Below, one piece after another: positions 44,617 to 52,779 of a DNA stretch of 64,000 nucleotides (position 1 is the first letter of the stretch; every line of letters starts with the position of its first letter). This stretch comes from an uncultured Candidatus Melainabacteria bacterium (GTDB lineage: Bacteria; Cyanobacteriota; Vampirovibrionia; Gastranaerophilales; Gastranaerophilaceae): assembly GCA_934757155.1 (NCBI GenBank), contig CAKVLI010000001.1, positions 62,001-126,000 on the forward strand, in the 5' to 3' direction. Made by a program: the position numbers and the translations under genes. The notes under the pieces were generated by a model. That model saw only the letters and a program-made list of their open reading frames with translations. It was not told where the DNA came from and ran no database searches.

Positions 44617-45795
44617 ATGCTTCAAGTAAATAATATTAACTCTGCACCAGTCACAGCACCAATGTTTAGAGGAAAAGATTCAATCAAAATTCCGGAAATT
44701 CCAACGGAAAAAAATACGCTTGAAGGTGGTGCATCTGCTCTTTCTATTTATAACCAACTCTTGGTGAACCGAAAAAATATCGACATAAAAGCGGTCGATT
44801 TGATATATGACACAAGAAAAGGACTTCCTGAAGGCGAAAAAGTTTACTCTTCAGACGGAGATTTGAACTACATCGTACAAAATGATGGCGATAACAAAAT
44901 TTTGTACGAATTAGATTCTGAGAATGAAGAAATCAAAAATATCAAATTATTCAATAAAGAAGGACTACTACTAAAAATACAAGGATGCGATAGTAGTGAA
45001 AATCCGAGTTTTGAAGTCATCGAATATCCAACAGATGAAAAAAAACAAATTAAATACACATATTACGATAATTACGAACCGACAAGTACATATATAAGTG
45101 CAAATAAAAATGGTGAAATCATTTCTATTGGGAAATATAATGATGGAACTTATTTTGTTGACTCGGTGAGCGCAGACAAAAAACATTCAGCAAGTTTTGA
45201 TATGAATAGCCATAAACAAATCACTGCTTTGAGTGAAACAAAGGAAAGACCTAGGCAAAGAGTCACAAATAGAGTTAACTTCTATAATGGAGTTCCATAC
45301 TCCGTGGACGAAAGAAAAGAAAAAGTAATTCCAAATTTTATTGCTGATGAAAGAATTAACCGCCCGGAATTAAAACCTGCGGAAAAATATGTTGCAGAAG
45401 CTGATTTGTCTCAAAAAGAAGGTAAAAAAACATACTATTCAGACGGTAGTTTGGAATCAAATACGACAGATGAAGGTACCTTCTATTTTTCACCGGCCGG
45501 AGATTTGACACGCGCAGAATTGCACGACAAAACAGTCGATTTCAATAATAACGACGGAGGACAAGTAGTAATCACAGAAACACTTGATGAAAAGACCACA
45601 AAAACAACAACATATTATGAACTGGATAATGACGTAGTCGTTACTTTAGAAGGTGGCGATAAAAATTACCGTATAGGCTACAATTACGACTCAAAAACAC
45701 CGGTATTTTATAAAGAAGAAAATTCAGAGGGGGAAGAAACATTTTACATAGAGCTAGATAGTAATGGTTGTGTAAATTACGTCTGCGAGAATTAA
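44617..45795 (+). CDS. Unknown protein with MORN/YwqK-like repeats and N-terminal MFRG motif
   Basis: About 392 aa. The ATG at 44617 is chosen over the one at 44596 because GGAAGGAAAAAGG lies before it. The start, MLQVNNINSAPVTAPMFRGKDS, has the F-R-G element near residue 18. The rest is made of short beta-rich repeats like KVYSSDGDLNYIVQNDGDNK, KKTYYSDGSLESNTTDEG and TFYFSPAGDLTRAEL, resembling antitoxin YwqK/MORN-type repeats. There is no signal peptide or membrane segment. Function unknown; a cytoplasmic or cell-surface scaffold is possible. Confidence 0.65.
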   Translation: MLQVNNINSAPVTAPMFRGKDSIKIPEIPTEKNTLEGGASALSIYNQLLVNRKNIDIKAVDLIYDTRKGLPEGEKVYSSDGDLNYIVQNDGDNKILYELDSENEEIKNIKLFNKEGLLLKIQGCDSSENPSFEVIEYPTDEKKQIKYTYYDNYEPTSTYISANKNGEIISIGKYNDGTYFVDSVSADKKHSASFDMNSHKQITALSETKERPRQRVTNRVNFYNGVPYSVDERKEKVIPNFIADERINRPELKPAEKYVAEADLSQKEGKKTYYSDGSLESNTTDEGTFYFSPAGDLTRAELHDKTVDFNNNDGGQVVITETLDEKTTKTTTYYELDNDVVVTLEGGDKNYRIGYNYDSKTPVFYKEENSEGEETFYIELDSNGCVNYVCEN

Positions 45796-45801
45796 ACATC
45801 C

Positions 45802-46566
45802 CTAAGAATCGAATTTTTCTGCGTATTCCACAAGAGCGTTGTAAACATCTTTGTGGATTTTGCCCTCAAGAACTTCTTTATACAAAATCAAAAGTGACTC
45901 AATTCGGCTGAGTTTTCTGCGATAAACTCTTGCCTCCCTGAGCGCGCTGTACTTGTCCGCAATAGACACAATTTGAACTCCGATATCCGAAAGATTTGTA
46001 TTCTCTAAAACAGGATACCCTGAGCGTTTCAAATTCTGGTGATGATACTTGACCAAATCAAGAATTTCTTCCTTGATGTGTTGAGTTTTCAAAAGTTCGT
46101 ACCCAAGAGTCGAGTGAATATTCATAATCTCGCGCTCTTTGGAATTGAGTCTTGCAGGTTTATTAATGATTTTGGAAGGAATAAGCACTTTGCCCAAATC
46201 ATGAAGCATCGCCGCCTCTTTTATAACATCTTCGTCCACACATCCCCTTAGCTTTTCAGACAACAAAGAATAAACCCCCATTGCAATCTTGCAAGTAGCG
46301 TTCATATGTCCGCCGGAAAGCTCTTTTAGCGTCTTCGTGTCAATCACAGGCTTAATCTTGTACTTATCCAAAAGGTTCTTCACAGAAGGATTAAGGTCTA
46401 TCATATGCTGAACGACCGCTTTCTGAAGCTTCTCTTCACGTCCGGTTTTGAGCGCCACCACGCCCTTATCGTTTTTGTATACGAAAAAAGAAGTGTTGCT
46501 TATCTGCACAGCACCCATAAGTTGGACATCACCTATTTTCTTGTTCTTGGGGTAAGTTAAAAACAT
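45802..46566 (-). CDS. HD-GYP-type phosphodiesterase domain protein
   Basis: A 254-aa protein with an HD-GYP domain at about residues 84-250: His122-Asp123 in LHDLGKVLIPSKI, His151, His175-His176 in YHHQNLKRSGYP with GYP at 183-185. All metal ligands of a c-di-GMP phosphodiesterase appear present, although the usual HHE is HHQ. The N-terminal 80 residues form a small domain of unknown type. A diguanylate-cyclase-like protein is encoded 2.4 kb away, so cyclic-di-GMP turnover may be controlled here. Confidence 0.82.
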   Translation of the reverse strand: MFLTYPKNKKIGDVQLMGAVQISNTSFFVYKNDKGVVALKTGREEKLQKAVVQHMIDLNPSVKNLLDKYKIKPVIDTKTLKELSGGHMNATCKIAMGVYSLLSEKLRGCVDEDVIKEAAMLHDLGKVLIPSKIINKPARLNSKEREIMNIHSTLGYELLKTQHIKEEILDLVKYHHQNLKRSGYPVLENTNLSDIGVQIVSIADKYSALREARVYRRKLSRIESLLILYKEVLEGKIHKDVYNALVEYAEKFDS

Positions 46567-46624
46567 CTCTTCCGTACTAAGTTGTTACTTAACATAAGTT
46601 TACAATAGAACCCCATTTTTTGCA

Positions 46625-46803
46625 AGGGGGGGGTAAATGTAGAGGGTTGGTTGGTGAAAACTACAAGTTCTATGTCCCTCGATAGGGGGGGGGAAAATGG
46701 GGGTAAGGGGTAAATGTAGGGGGTTGGTCGGTGATGACTACTAGCTAGATGTGTTTTAGTGAACAAGTGATCAGGTGAACAAGTGACCAAGAAATTTACC
46801 CCC
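46625..46803. repeat. GGGGTAAATGTA/GGTTGG repeat cluster
   Basis: Two direct units (about 46625-46700 and 46706-46750), each GGGGTAAATGTA followed by GGGTTGGT tracts, AACTACAAG or GACTACTAG and a G-run or small CCCTCGATAGGG hairpin. An inverted TTTACCCC closes the cluster at 46796-46803. It has the same unit order as the loci at 7506-7720 and 10426-10667. Confidence 0.75.
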
Positions 46804-47090
46804 GTCGTCCTGAGCGCAGCGAAGGATCACAAGGTCTTGTAGTTACACGCTAAAGTGCCACGTCATTGCGAGTGGCAGCGAAGCAATCCAGCTAATGCGG
46901 TGGGAAGACTCCGCTTTCCCACCCTACTTACTGAAATAAATTCAGGACGACAGGGGCAAATACATTAATTACACCCTCTCTCTAACTCTCTCCCTTGGAG
47001 AGAGGACTTAAATATTCACCCTCTCCGAGGGAGAGGGCAGGGTGAGGGTTAATTTCCCCATCGTCTCTTGGGAGAAAAGGGAGAGTAAAC
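46796..47090. repeat. Cluster of nested REP-like palindromes
   Basis: Outer arms with GTCGTCCTGA (46804-46813) and TCAGGACGAC (46942-46951) enclose a GCGCAGCGAAGGATC repeat, an ATTGCGAGTGGCAGCGAAGCAAT palindrome (46865-46887) and the GGTGGGAA/TTCCCACC palindrome (46899-46923). After this comes a CCCTCTCC/GGGAGAGGG hairpin (47019-47037) with flanking CTCTCTCC copies. The whole 581-bp gap to the next gene holds no credible gene. Confidence 0.7.
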
Positions 47091-47147
47091 AGGGGGATTA
47101 AAAAATTTTATAAGACGCTATCCTGTATTAAAAAGGAGAGTTTTCGT

Positions 47148-47684
47148 ATGACTGAAAAAAAGTTTCTTAATTTTGTATTAACCGAAGGAATCTTGCTCAC
47201 GGTTCTCGGTATTGGTATGCTTATGCTGCCGAAGATAACCTCGCTCACCTTCGGGCTAATGATATGTATCGGATTTTTTGTTTACGGGGTTTACAAAACC
47301 GTAAACGCATTTCTCACCAGAAATTACACTCGACACTACATCCTCAACATGATTCTTGGAATAATGCTGGCAATCCTCGGCATTTTCCTCTTTATGGTGC
47401 CAATGTTTAACCTCATCCTAATCACCGCCTTTATCGGAGTGTATTTCCTGCTGGAAAGCATATCCTCAACCGCGTTTGCAATCCAAACCCGAAAAACGCT
47501 ATACCTATGGTGGACAAACCTTATCGTAGCTCTTTTACAGTTCTTAATCGGGTTTATAATCATCATCGGTCTGCCTTCCACAGCATTCTGGGTAGTCGGA
47601 ATGTTAGCAGGTATAAACTTCCTGATTGCGGGAATGATTATGATAAGTTTATTCATCTCAAATAAGTACGTTTACAATATTTAG
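47148..47684 (+). CDS. HdeD/DUF308 family membrane protein
   Basis: A 178-aa membrane protein with six hydrophobic helices in three pairs, the layout of the HdeD (DUF308) family, in E. coli linked to acid resistance. Typical short motifs are GILLTVLGIGMLMLP and GIMLAILGIFLFMVP. AAAGGAGAG precedes the ATG. The rhodanese gene follows after 9 bp, so the two are cotranscribed; no mechanism is known. Confidence 0.8.
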   Translation: MTEKKFLNFVLTEGILLTVLGIGMLMLPKITSLTFGLMICIGFFVYGVYKTVNAFLTRNYTRHYILNMILGIMLAILGIFLFMVPMFNLILITAFIGVYFLLESISSTAFAIQTRKTLYLWWTNLIVALLQFLIGFIIIIGLPSTAFWVVGMLAGINFLIAGMIMISLFISNKYVYNI

Positions 47685-47693
47685 GAGTTATCT

Positions 47694-48077
47694 ATGAACG
47701 AAATGATAAAAAATCTGAGAAATGACACAGAAAAAGCACAAAAATATTTTGCAAAAGAACTCGCATTCACTCTTGGCCCTGTCGAACTAAAAAGACTATC
47801 CGAGGAAAACGAAGTCAAAATTATTGATGTAAGACTACGTTCAGATTACGAAGTCGGACATATTCCGATGGCGATTTCCATGCCTTATGAAGAAATAGAA
47901 AATCGAATCAACGAATTAAACAAAGAGGACTTACATGTCGTATATTGTTATAATCCTTACTGTCATCTTGCTTCAAAAGCTGCGTACATGCTTGCTGAAA
48001 AAAATATTCCGGTAATGGAACTTTGCGGCGGATTTTCTGTCTGGAGCGAAGATTTCCGATATGCGGTTGTTCAATAA
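47694..48077 (+). CDS. Rhodanese-domain protein
   Basis: A 127-aa single-domain rhodanese. The core IIDVRLRSDYEVGHIPMAISMPYEEI at about residues 43-68 and the loop VVYCYNPYCHLASKAAYMLAEKN with the candidate active Cys85 and a further Cys90 are clear; it ends with MELCGGFSVWSED. The active-site loop carries Tyr-Asn-Pro-Tyr-Cys rather than the more common C-x-x-G-x-R, so substrate may differ from thiosulfate. AGGAG lies before the start. Confidence 0.88.
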   Translation: MNEMIKNLRNDTEKAQKYFAKELAFTLGPVELKRLSEENEVKIIDVRLRSDYEVGHIPMAISMPYEEIENRINELNKEDLHVVYCYNPYCHLASKAAYMLAEKNIPVMELCGGFSVWSEDFRYAVVQ

Positions 48078-48086
48078 TAGCTTTTG

Positions 48087-48117
48087 TGGGGGCGCGGTAT
48101 TTCATACCGCGCCCCCA
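48087..48117 (+). terminator. Terminator or REP-like hairpin after the rhodanese gene
   Basis: TGGGGGCGCGGTAT with a perfect inverted copy around TTC, 9 bp after the stop. The T-run is weak (TTGTATTT). Confidence 0.75.
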
Positions 48118-48171
48118 TTGTATTTCTCAAAACTTTAAAATAAAATATACATATAGGAGTCGTCAGGGGGT

Positions 48172-48984
48172 ATGAAAGTGAAAAAAAGCCTATACGCATT
48201 TTTGTTTTTGCTGTTTTTCGTGCCTACCTGTAATCTGTGCCAAGCGGAGTATTACAACCGACCAAGCACAAACCAAACCCTGCAAAACGACTTTTCCGGT
48301 TATATGGACTCCGTAAGGACCAAGCTTCAAAAGAACTGGATACCCCCTGATTTCTTAGAAGAAGGACACGTTCGGGTTTTATTCAAAGTCGATCGAAACG
48401 GAAGAGTGCTTTCCGCTGATATTATTGAAAGCTCCGGCGATAAAATTTATGATGAATCAGCACTTGAAGCGCTGAAAAAAGCGCAGCCGTTCGGGAATTT
48501 CCCGCCGCAATCTCTGCGCGAATCTTTGACAATAAACTACTCCTTCGATACATCTCTGGTCAAAACCGACAAGATGAGAGAGTATTACGAGCTTTCTAAA
48601 AAGAATTTTGTAACCGACAGAGCAGCTGCACTCAGGTACATAAACCTTGCAATCGCAGAGGTTCAAGGAGATGACGAAGGATACTTTCTCTACAAAAGAA
48701 GAGGACGTATCAAAGAAGCTATGGGCGATCATCTTGGCGCAAGAGAAGATTATGTAACATACGCGAGCATGAAAACTCGTGTAGACATAAAGCGTGTTCA
48801 CGCGCTCAAGCACCAGGCAGAAGTTGAAGACACCGCCTACGCTTATTTCTATCTTGCATACGCGTACGAGCAAATCCACGATTACGATAATGCAATCGCA
48901 GCAATCAACAAGGCAATCGACAGAACCGACTTAAACAGTCAGTACAAGCGTTACCGCACAGAATTGGTAAGAAAACAACTCTAA
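48172..48984 (+). CDS. Secreted TonB C-terminal domain plus TPR protein
   Basis: A 270-aa protein with a signal peptide (MKVKKSLYAFLFLLFFVPTCNLCQA). Residues about 40-125 form a TonB/TolA C-terminal domain (VRTKLQKNWIPPDFLEEGHVRVLFKVDRNGRVLSADIIESSG). From about 130 on there are TPR-like helices (AALRYINLAIAEVQGDDEGYFLYKRRGRIKEAMGDHLGAREDY; AYFYLAYAYEQIHDYDNAIAAINKAI). It lacks the N-terminal TM anchor of real TonB, so it likely works in the periplasm as a scaffold. Confidence 0.8.
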   Translation: MKVKKSLYAFLFLLFFVPTCNLCQAEYYNRPSTNQTLQNDFSGYMDSVRTKLQKNWIPPDFLEEGHVRVLFKVDRNGRVLSADIIESSGDKIYDESALEALKKAQPFGNFPPQSLRESLTINYSFDTSLVKTDKMREYYELSKKNFVTDRAAALRYINLAIAEVQGDDEGYFLYKRRGRIKEAMGDHLGAREDYVTYASMKTRVDIKRVHALKHQAEVEDTAYAYFYLAYAYEQIHDYDNAIAAINKAIDRTDLNSQYKRYRTELVRKQL

Positions 48985-48985
48985 A

Positions 48986-49858
48986 CTACATTTCCAAATT
49001 CATTTGAGAGAATTGGATAATCTTGTTTTTGCCTCTGTGTTTTGCGTTATAAAGCGCGTGTTCTGCATATCTGATAACAGTGTTAGCGTCTTCTTCTACG
49101 TCAGGCATACAAGGGTAAGTTGAAATACCGCCGGAAATAGTAACTTTGTGAGGTTCTTCTTCGCCTGCAGGAATAAATTCCATTTTTTCAACTTCTCTTC
49201 TGAATCTTTCTCCGAACAAGAAAGCGTTTTCTTCAGAAGTATTTGGCAATACAAGAAGGAATTCTTCATCGCCGTATCTTGTCAAAATATCTTCTTTTCT
49301 TATCATTGCATTCAATTTATTTGCAATATTTTTAAGAAGAATATCGCCCCATTCGTAACCGTACATATCGTTTACAACCTTAAAGAAGTCTATATCAAAT
49401 AATATGCAGGAAAGTTTTGTTCCGTAACGTTTTGAACGAGAGATTTCTTCTTCCAAACGTTCTTGAAGGTATTTTCTGTTATGCAAACCTGTCAAATCAT
49501 CTGTTGTGCTGACCCTTTCAAGCTTATCTTTAATCATTTTAATTCTTAAAAGTGCATTAACACGAACGATAAGCTCATCTTTTTTAGTCCAATCAGAAAT
49601 AAAATCAAAGCCTTCTGCTCTAACGGTAACATCACGTCTGACAGGTCCTAAGAACAATATCGGGCAAGGAAATTTGTTTGTCATCAAAGCATCTTTTGCC
49701 AAATCAATGTTCTCAACAATCATCAAAGACGGGTTCAAAAGCGCATAGTCTTTCATTTGATTGATGTCAACACTTCTGACATCAGCCTCATCTATCTCTG
49801 CCAAAACTGCTTCTAAATCAGCCATAGGCTTAGTTGCATAAATCACGATATTGCTCAT
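48986..49858 (-). CDS. Diguanylate cyclase-like protein with receiver-like N-terminus and GDEEF motif
   Basis: A 290-aa protein. Residues 1-105 look like a response-regulator receiver fold, but the usual phospho-acceptor Asp is replaced (LMIVENIDLAK), so it may be a pseudo-receiver. The GGDEF domain spans about 118-285 (TDDLTGLHNRKYLQERL; ILFDIDFFKVVNDMYGYEWGD). The signature at 196-200 is Gly-Asp-Glu-Glu-Phe (RYGDEEF) in place of Gly-Gly-Asp-Glu-Phe. The inhibitory site Arg-x-x-Asp is intact (RKED, 187-190). Activity cannot be judged from sequence; it could be a c-di-GMP sensor. Confidence 0.87.
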   Translation of the reverse strand: MSNIVIYATKPMADLEAVLAEIDEADVRSVDINQMKDYALLNPSLMIVENIDLAKDALMTNKFPCPILFLGPVRRDVTVRAEGFDFISDWTKKDELIVRVNALLRIKMIKDKLERVSTTDDLTGLHNRKYLQERLEEEISRSKRYGTKLSCILFDIDFFKVVNDMYGYEWGDILLKNIANKLNAMIRKEDILTRYGDEEFLLVLPNTSEENAFLFGERFRREVEKMEFIPAGEEEPHKVTISGGISTYPCMPDVEEDANTVIRYAEHALYNAKHRGKNKIIQFSQMNLEM

Positions 49859-49886
49859 ATTTACTTCCTCTTATTTATAATAATCA

Positions 49887-49916
49887 AAAAAGGGCGAACA
49901 TTACGTTCACCCTTTT
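49887..49916 (-). terminator. Terminator after aminotransferase gene
   Basis: AAAAGGG-C-GAAC and GTTC-A-CCCTTTT arms; on the minus strand it follows the stop at 49939 by about 22 bp. Confidence 0.75.
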
Positions 49917-49938
49917 AATATACACTAAATTCACCCAA

Positions 49939-51057
49939 CTATGCAAGTGCTTTTGATTTCTCAATACAGCTTATCAAAGTTGAAGCAACTGTTTTTTGTT
50001 CTTCCAAAGTAAGTTCAGGGAACATTGGAAGAGAAATAACCATTTCTGTGCATTTTTCAGTGTTCGGAAGCATACCTTTTGTAAATCCGAGGTGTGCGTG
50101 AACTTTTTGAAGGTGAAGCGGTACCGGATAGTAAAGCATTGCACCGATTCCTGCTTCTTGCAACATTTTGTGGATATTATCTCTGTTAGGAATTTTAACT
50201 GTGTATTGATGGTAAACACAATATGTATCGTGAAGTTCCTTCGGAGTTTGGATATCAGGGCATCCTGCAAACAATTCGTTGTAAGTTGCTGCGTGAGCTC
50301 TTCTTTCTTTGTTCCATTCATCAATATAGTTCAATTTAATTCTCAAAATTGCTGCTTGAATTTCATCCAAACGAGAGTTTACACCGATTTCATCGTGGTA
50401 ATATCTTACTGCACCACCGTGGTTTCTAAGAGCGATAATTCTGTTTTTAAGGTTTTCGCTGTTTACGGTAATCAAACCACCGTCGCCCATACCACCAAGG
50501 TTTTTGGTAGGATAGAAGCTATAGCATCCGATATCGCCGAATGTACCAACTTTTTGTCCTTTGTATTCAGCACCGATAGCTTGGCAACAATCTTCGATTA
50601 CGTACAAGTTATGACGTTTTGCGATATCCATAATCTTATCCATTTCGCAAGGTTGACCATAAAGGTGAACCGGAATAATCGCTTTAGTCTTAGGTGTAAT
50701 CAAAGCTTCAATTTTTGACGCGTCAATATTGAAAGTGTCTTTATCAATATCAGCAAATACAGGAGTTGCACCTACAATACCGATAGCTTCAGTTGTAGCA
50801 ACAAATGTAAACGCTGTTGTAATAACTTCATCTCCTGCGCCTATATCAAGAGCTCTGAGTGCAAGGTGCAAAGCATCCGTACCTGAGTTCAAAGCAACTG
50901 TGTAGTTGCATCCGATGTATTTTGCAAGCTCAACTTCTAAAGCCTTACAGTTCGGGCCAAGAATATATTGTCCTGAACGTAATACCTCGCAAACTGCTTT
51001 CTCAATTTCATTTCCGATTTTTGCGTACTGTCTTTTTGAATCTAAAATAGGTATCAT
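49939..51057 (-). CDS. DegT/DnrJ/EryC1/StrS-family sugar aminotransferase
   Basis: A 372-aa PLP-dependent aminotransferase of the nucleotide-sugar type. Motifs: NSGTDALHLALRALDIGAGDEV, VIEDCCQAIGAEYKG, and the PLP lysine in CYSFYPTKNLGGMGDGGLI. The ATG at 51057 (MIPILDSKRQY) is chosen because GGAGAGGAACT precedes it. Such enzymes make amino sugars for surface polysaccharide or flagellin glycosylation; the latter could fit with the DUF115-like protein at 5591-7489, but this is inferred. Confidence 0.93.
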   Translation of the reverse strand: MIPILDSKRQYAKIGNEIEKAVCEVLRSGQYILGPNCKALEVELAKYIGCNYTVALNSGTDALHLALRALDIGAGDEVITTAFTFVATTEAIGIVGATPVFADIDKDTFNIDASKIEALITPKTKAIIPVHLYGQPCEMDKIMDIAKRHNLYVIEDCCQAIGAEYKGQKVGTFGDIGCYSFYPTKNLGGMGDGGLITVNSENLKNRIIALRNHGGAVRYYHDEIGVNSRLDEIQAAILRIKLNYIDEWNKERRAHAATYNELFAGCPDIQTPKELHDTYCVYHQYTVKIPNRDNIHKMLQEAGIGAMLYYPVPLHLQKVHAHLGFTKGMLPNTEKCTEMVISLPMFPELTLEEQKTVASTLISCIEKSKALA

Positions 51058-51122
51058 AGTTCCTCTCCTTTTCTTTCCATAATTCAAGTTTAGCACACAA
51101 TTTCGGCGTCTTTACATATTCT

Positions 51123-52106
51123 TTAGATTCCGAGAGAAACGACTAGCCCAAGTGCCAAAAAGATTGAGAAATATATCATCAAGTTTCTTGATTGTAACAT
51201 TCTCATCATAAACGCACCCTCTCCGCGTTTTTCAAACGCCGCCATATTCTCCAGCGGGAAGTGAAACCATTTTTTATCAGGCATTTTATCAGGATTACAA
51301 GCAAAACCCTGCATTGAAGAATACAAATCCACCGCAAGAGGTATAGTTAAATAAGTCGCAAAGACTTGCCAATCCGCAATATCAAATACACACAACAGGA
51401 TTACGGACGCATAAGCAAAAATCAAAAGCCATTTCAAAACAACAAGCGCATCTAAGCGCGAGTCAAACCTGTTCGCCAGAGTAATTTTGCCCTCATGTTT
51501 GTCAAACTCATAATCCATGACCGTATGAATATACAACAAAACAACCGTTATAAATGTTGTCGGAAGGCAGAGCAAATACACTTCATCAGAATAAGTACCC
51601 GTCATGACATAAAAAACTCCGCCAAACAAAACAGGTCCGTAAGCCAACGCAACAGCCACTTCTGACAAACATATCCGTGAAAGGAATGAATATAAAAGCA
51701 CAATCAAAGCTCCCGCCAGTGCGAAATAGAAAACTCCGACTCCGCATTTTATATAAAGAAATACACCGACAAGCAAGGCAACAAAAAGGTTAGCCCCCGC
51801 AAACAACAACAAGTCGAGTTCACTCAGCACACCGTTAATCAAATATCTGCATTTTGTCTTCTGCGAATTCTTCAAATACTCGTCTTTATTAAAATCAACC
51901 TGTCTAATCAAAGCCTTATAATCAAAATAATCATCCAAAAGGTTTGTTCCCATATGCGCAAACGAAATGCCAATCAATGCAAGGATTCCATAGAAAATAT
52001 TTCCGGAATCAAATATTGCATATACAAAAACCACCAGCCAAGACATAACCGTCATCGGCAAAGAAAAAATCCTTGAACATTCCATTAACGTAAATAATTT
52101 GTGCAT
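51123..52106 (-). CDS. UbiA-family prenyltransferase
   Basis: A 327-aa polytopic membrane protein with about eight helices. The first Asp-rich motif is NLLDDYFDY at residues 55-63, the second is HTVMDYEFDKHEGKITLANRF near 205-225, the pattern of UbiA/MenA enzymes that attach polyprenyl chains to aromatic acceptors. Which acceptor is used (quinone precursor or other) is not clear. The ATG at 52106 follows GGGGGATGTA; upstream codons have no ribosome site. Confidence 0.82.
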   Translation of the reverse strand: MHKLFTLMECSRIFSLPMTVMSWLVVFVYAIFDSGNIFYGILALIGISFAHMGTNLLDDYFDYKALIRQVDFNKDEYLKNSQKTKCRYLINGVLSELDLLLFAGANLFVALLVGVFLYIKCGVGVFYFALAGALIVLLYSFLSRICLSEVAVALAYGPVLFGGVFYVMTGTYSDEVYLLCLPTTFITVVLLYIHTVMDYEFDKHEGKITLANRFDSRLDALVVLKWLLIFAYASVILLCVFDIADWQVFATYLTIPLAVDLYSSMQGFACNPDKMPDKKWFHFPLENMAAFEKRGEGAFMMRMLQSRNLMIYFSIFLALGLVVSLGI

Positions 52107-52175
52107 TACATCCCCCTTCGTGTTTCTGCAATTATAACACATCGCTAAAAATTTTTAACATACCATATAGATAAT

Positions 52176-52199
52176 AAAAAGGATGCAAAAATGCATCCT
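52176..52199 (-). terminator. Terminator after sepF
   Basis: On the minus strand GGATGCA-TTTTT-TGCATCC followed by TTTTTATTATC. Confidence 0.85.
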
Positions 52200-52253
52200 G
52201 AAAATCCAACTATCACAAATCAATATATTATTTAAAACTTTTTCAACTTCGCC

Positions 52254-52763
52254 CTACAATGGTTTGTTCCACAAAGATTCAGCAAATTTGCTTTGAGTAG
52301 CGCCATTTTCTACAGAAAGAGAAACGTTGCTTGGAGTAAAGATGAATACCATATCGCTGATTTTTTGAGGAGTGCCGTTCAATGCGTGAGCTGCACCGCA
52401 AACAAAGTCAATTGTTCTTTGAGATTGTTCTTTATCCAACAAGTCTAAGTGAAGAACAACAGTCTTTTTGTCAATTAATTTTTTAACAATCTGAGCTGAT
52501 TCGCTGAATGAACGAGGTTCAATAACAGTAACTTCACCGGATTTATAAGAATTAGGGTGGCTAACTACTTTTGATTCTCTTTCGAAAGAACGTTCAGGCT
52601 TAACTCTTGTTTCATACATTGTATCCAACGCAAGATTTCTGTCTGTAATGTAATCGTTGTTATCTCCGTCAACTAAATCCATGAAAGCGTCTTCGTCGCT
52701 TCCGTCGTTGAAACTCTTAGTGAAAAAATTCACAAACCCTTTTAAGCCTTCTGATAGTGCCAT
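52254..52763 (-). CDS. sepF: Cell division protein SepF
   Basis: A 169-aa protein with the N-terminal amphipathic membrane-binding helix (LKGFVNFFTKSFN) and the SepF core at about residues 72-155 (VTVIEPRSFSESAQIVKKLIDKKTVVLHLDLLDKEQSQRTIDFVCGAAHAL; IFTPSNVSLS). It anchors and bundles FtsZ at the division site. It is 16 bp downstream of yggS on the same strand, the gene order known from cyanobacteria and Gram-positives. Confidence 0.93.
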   Translation of the reverse strand: MALSEGLKGFVNFFTKSFNDGSDEDAFMDLVDGDNNDYITDRNLALDTMYETRVKPERSFERESKVVSHPNSYKSGEVTVIEPRSFSESAQIVKKLIDKKTVVLHLDLLDKEQSQRTIDFVCGAAHALNGTPQKISDMVFIFTPSNVSLSVENGATQSKFAESLWNKPL

Positions 52764-52779
52764 TTATCCCTCCATTTAT

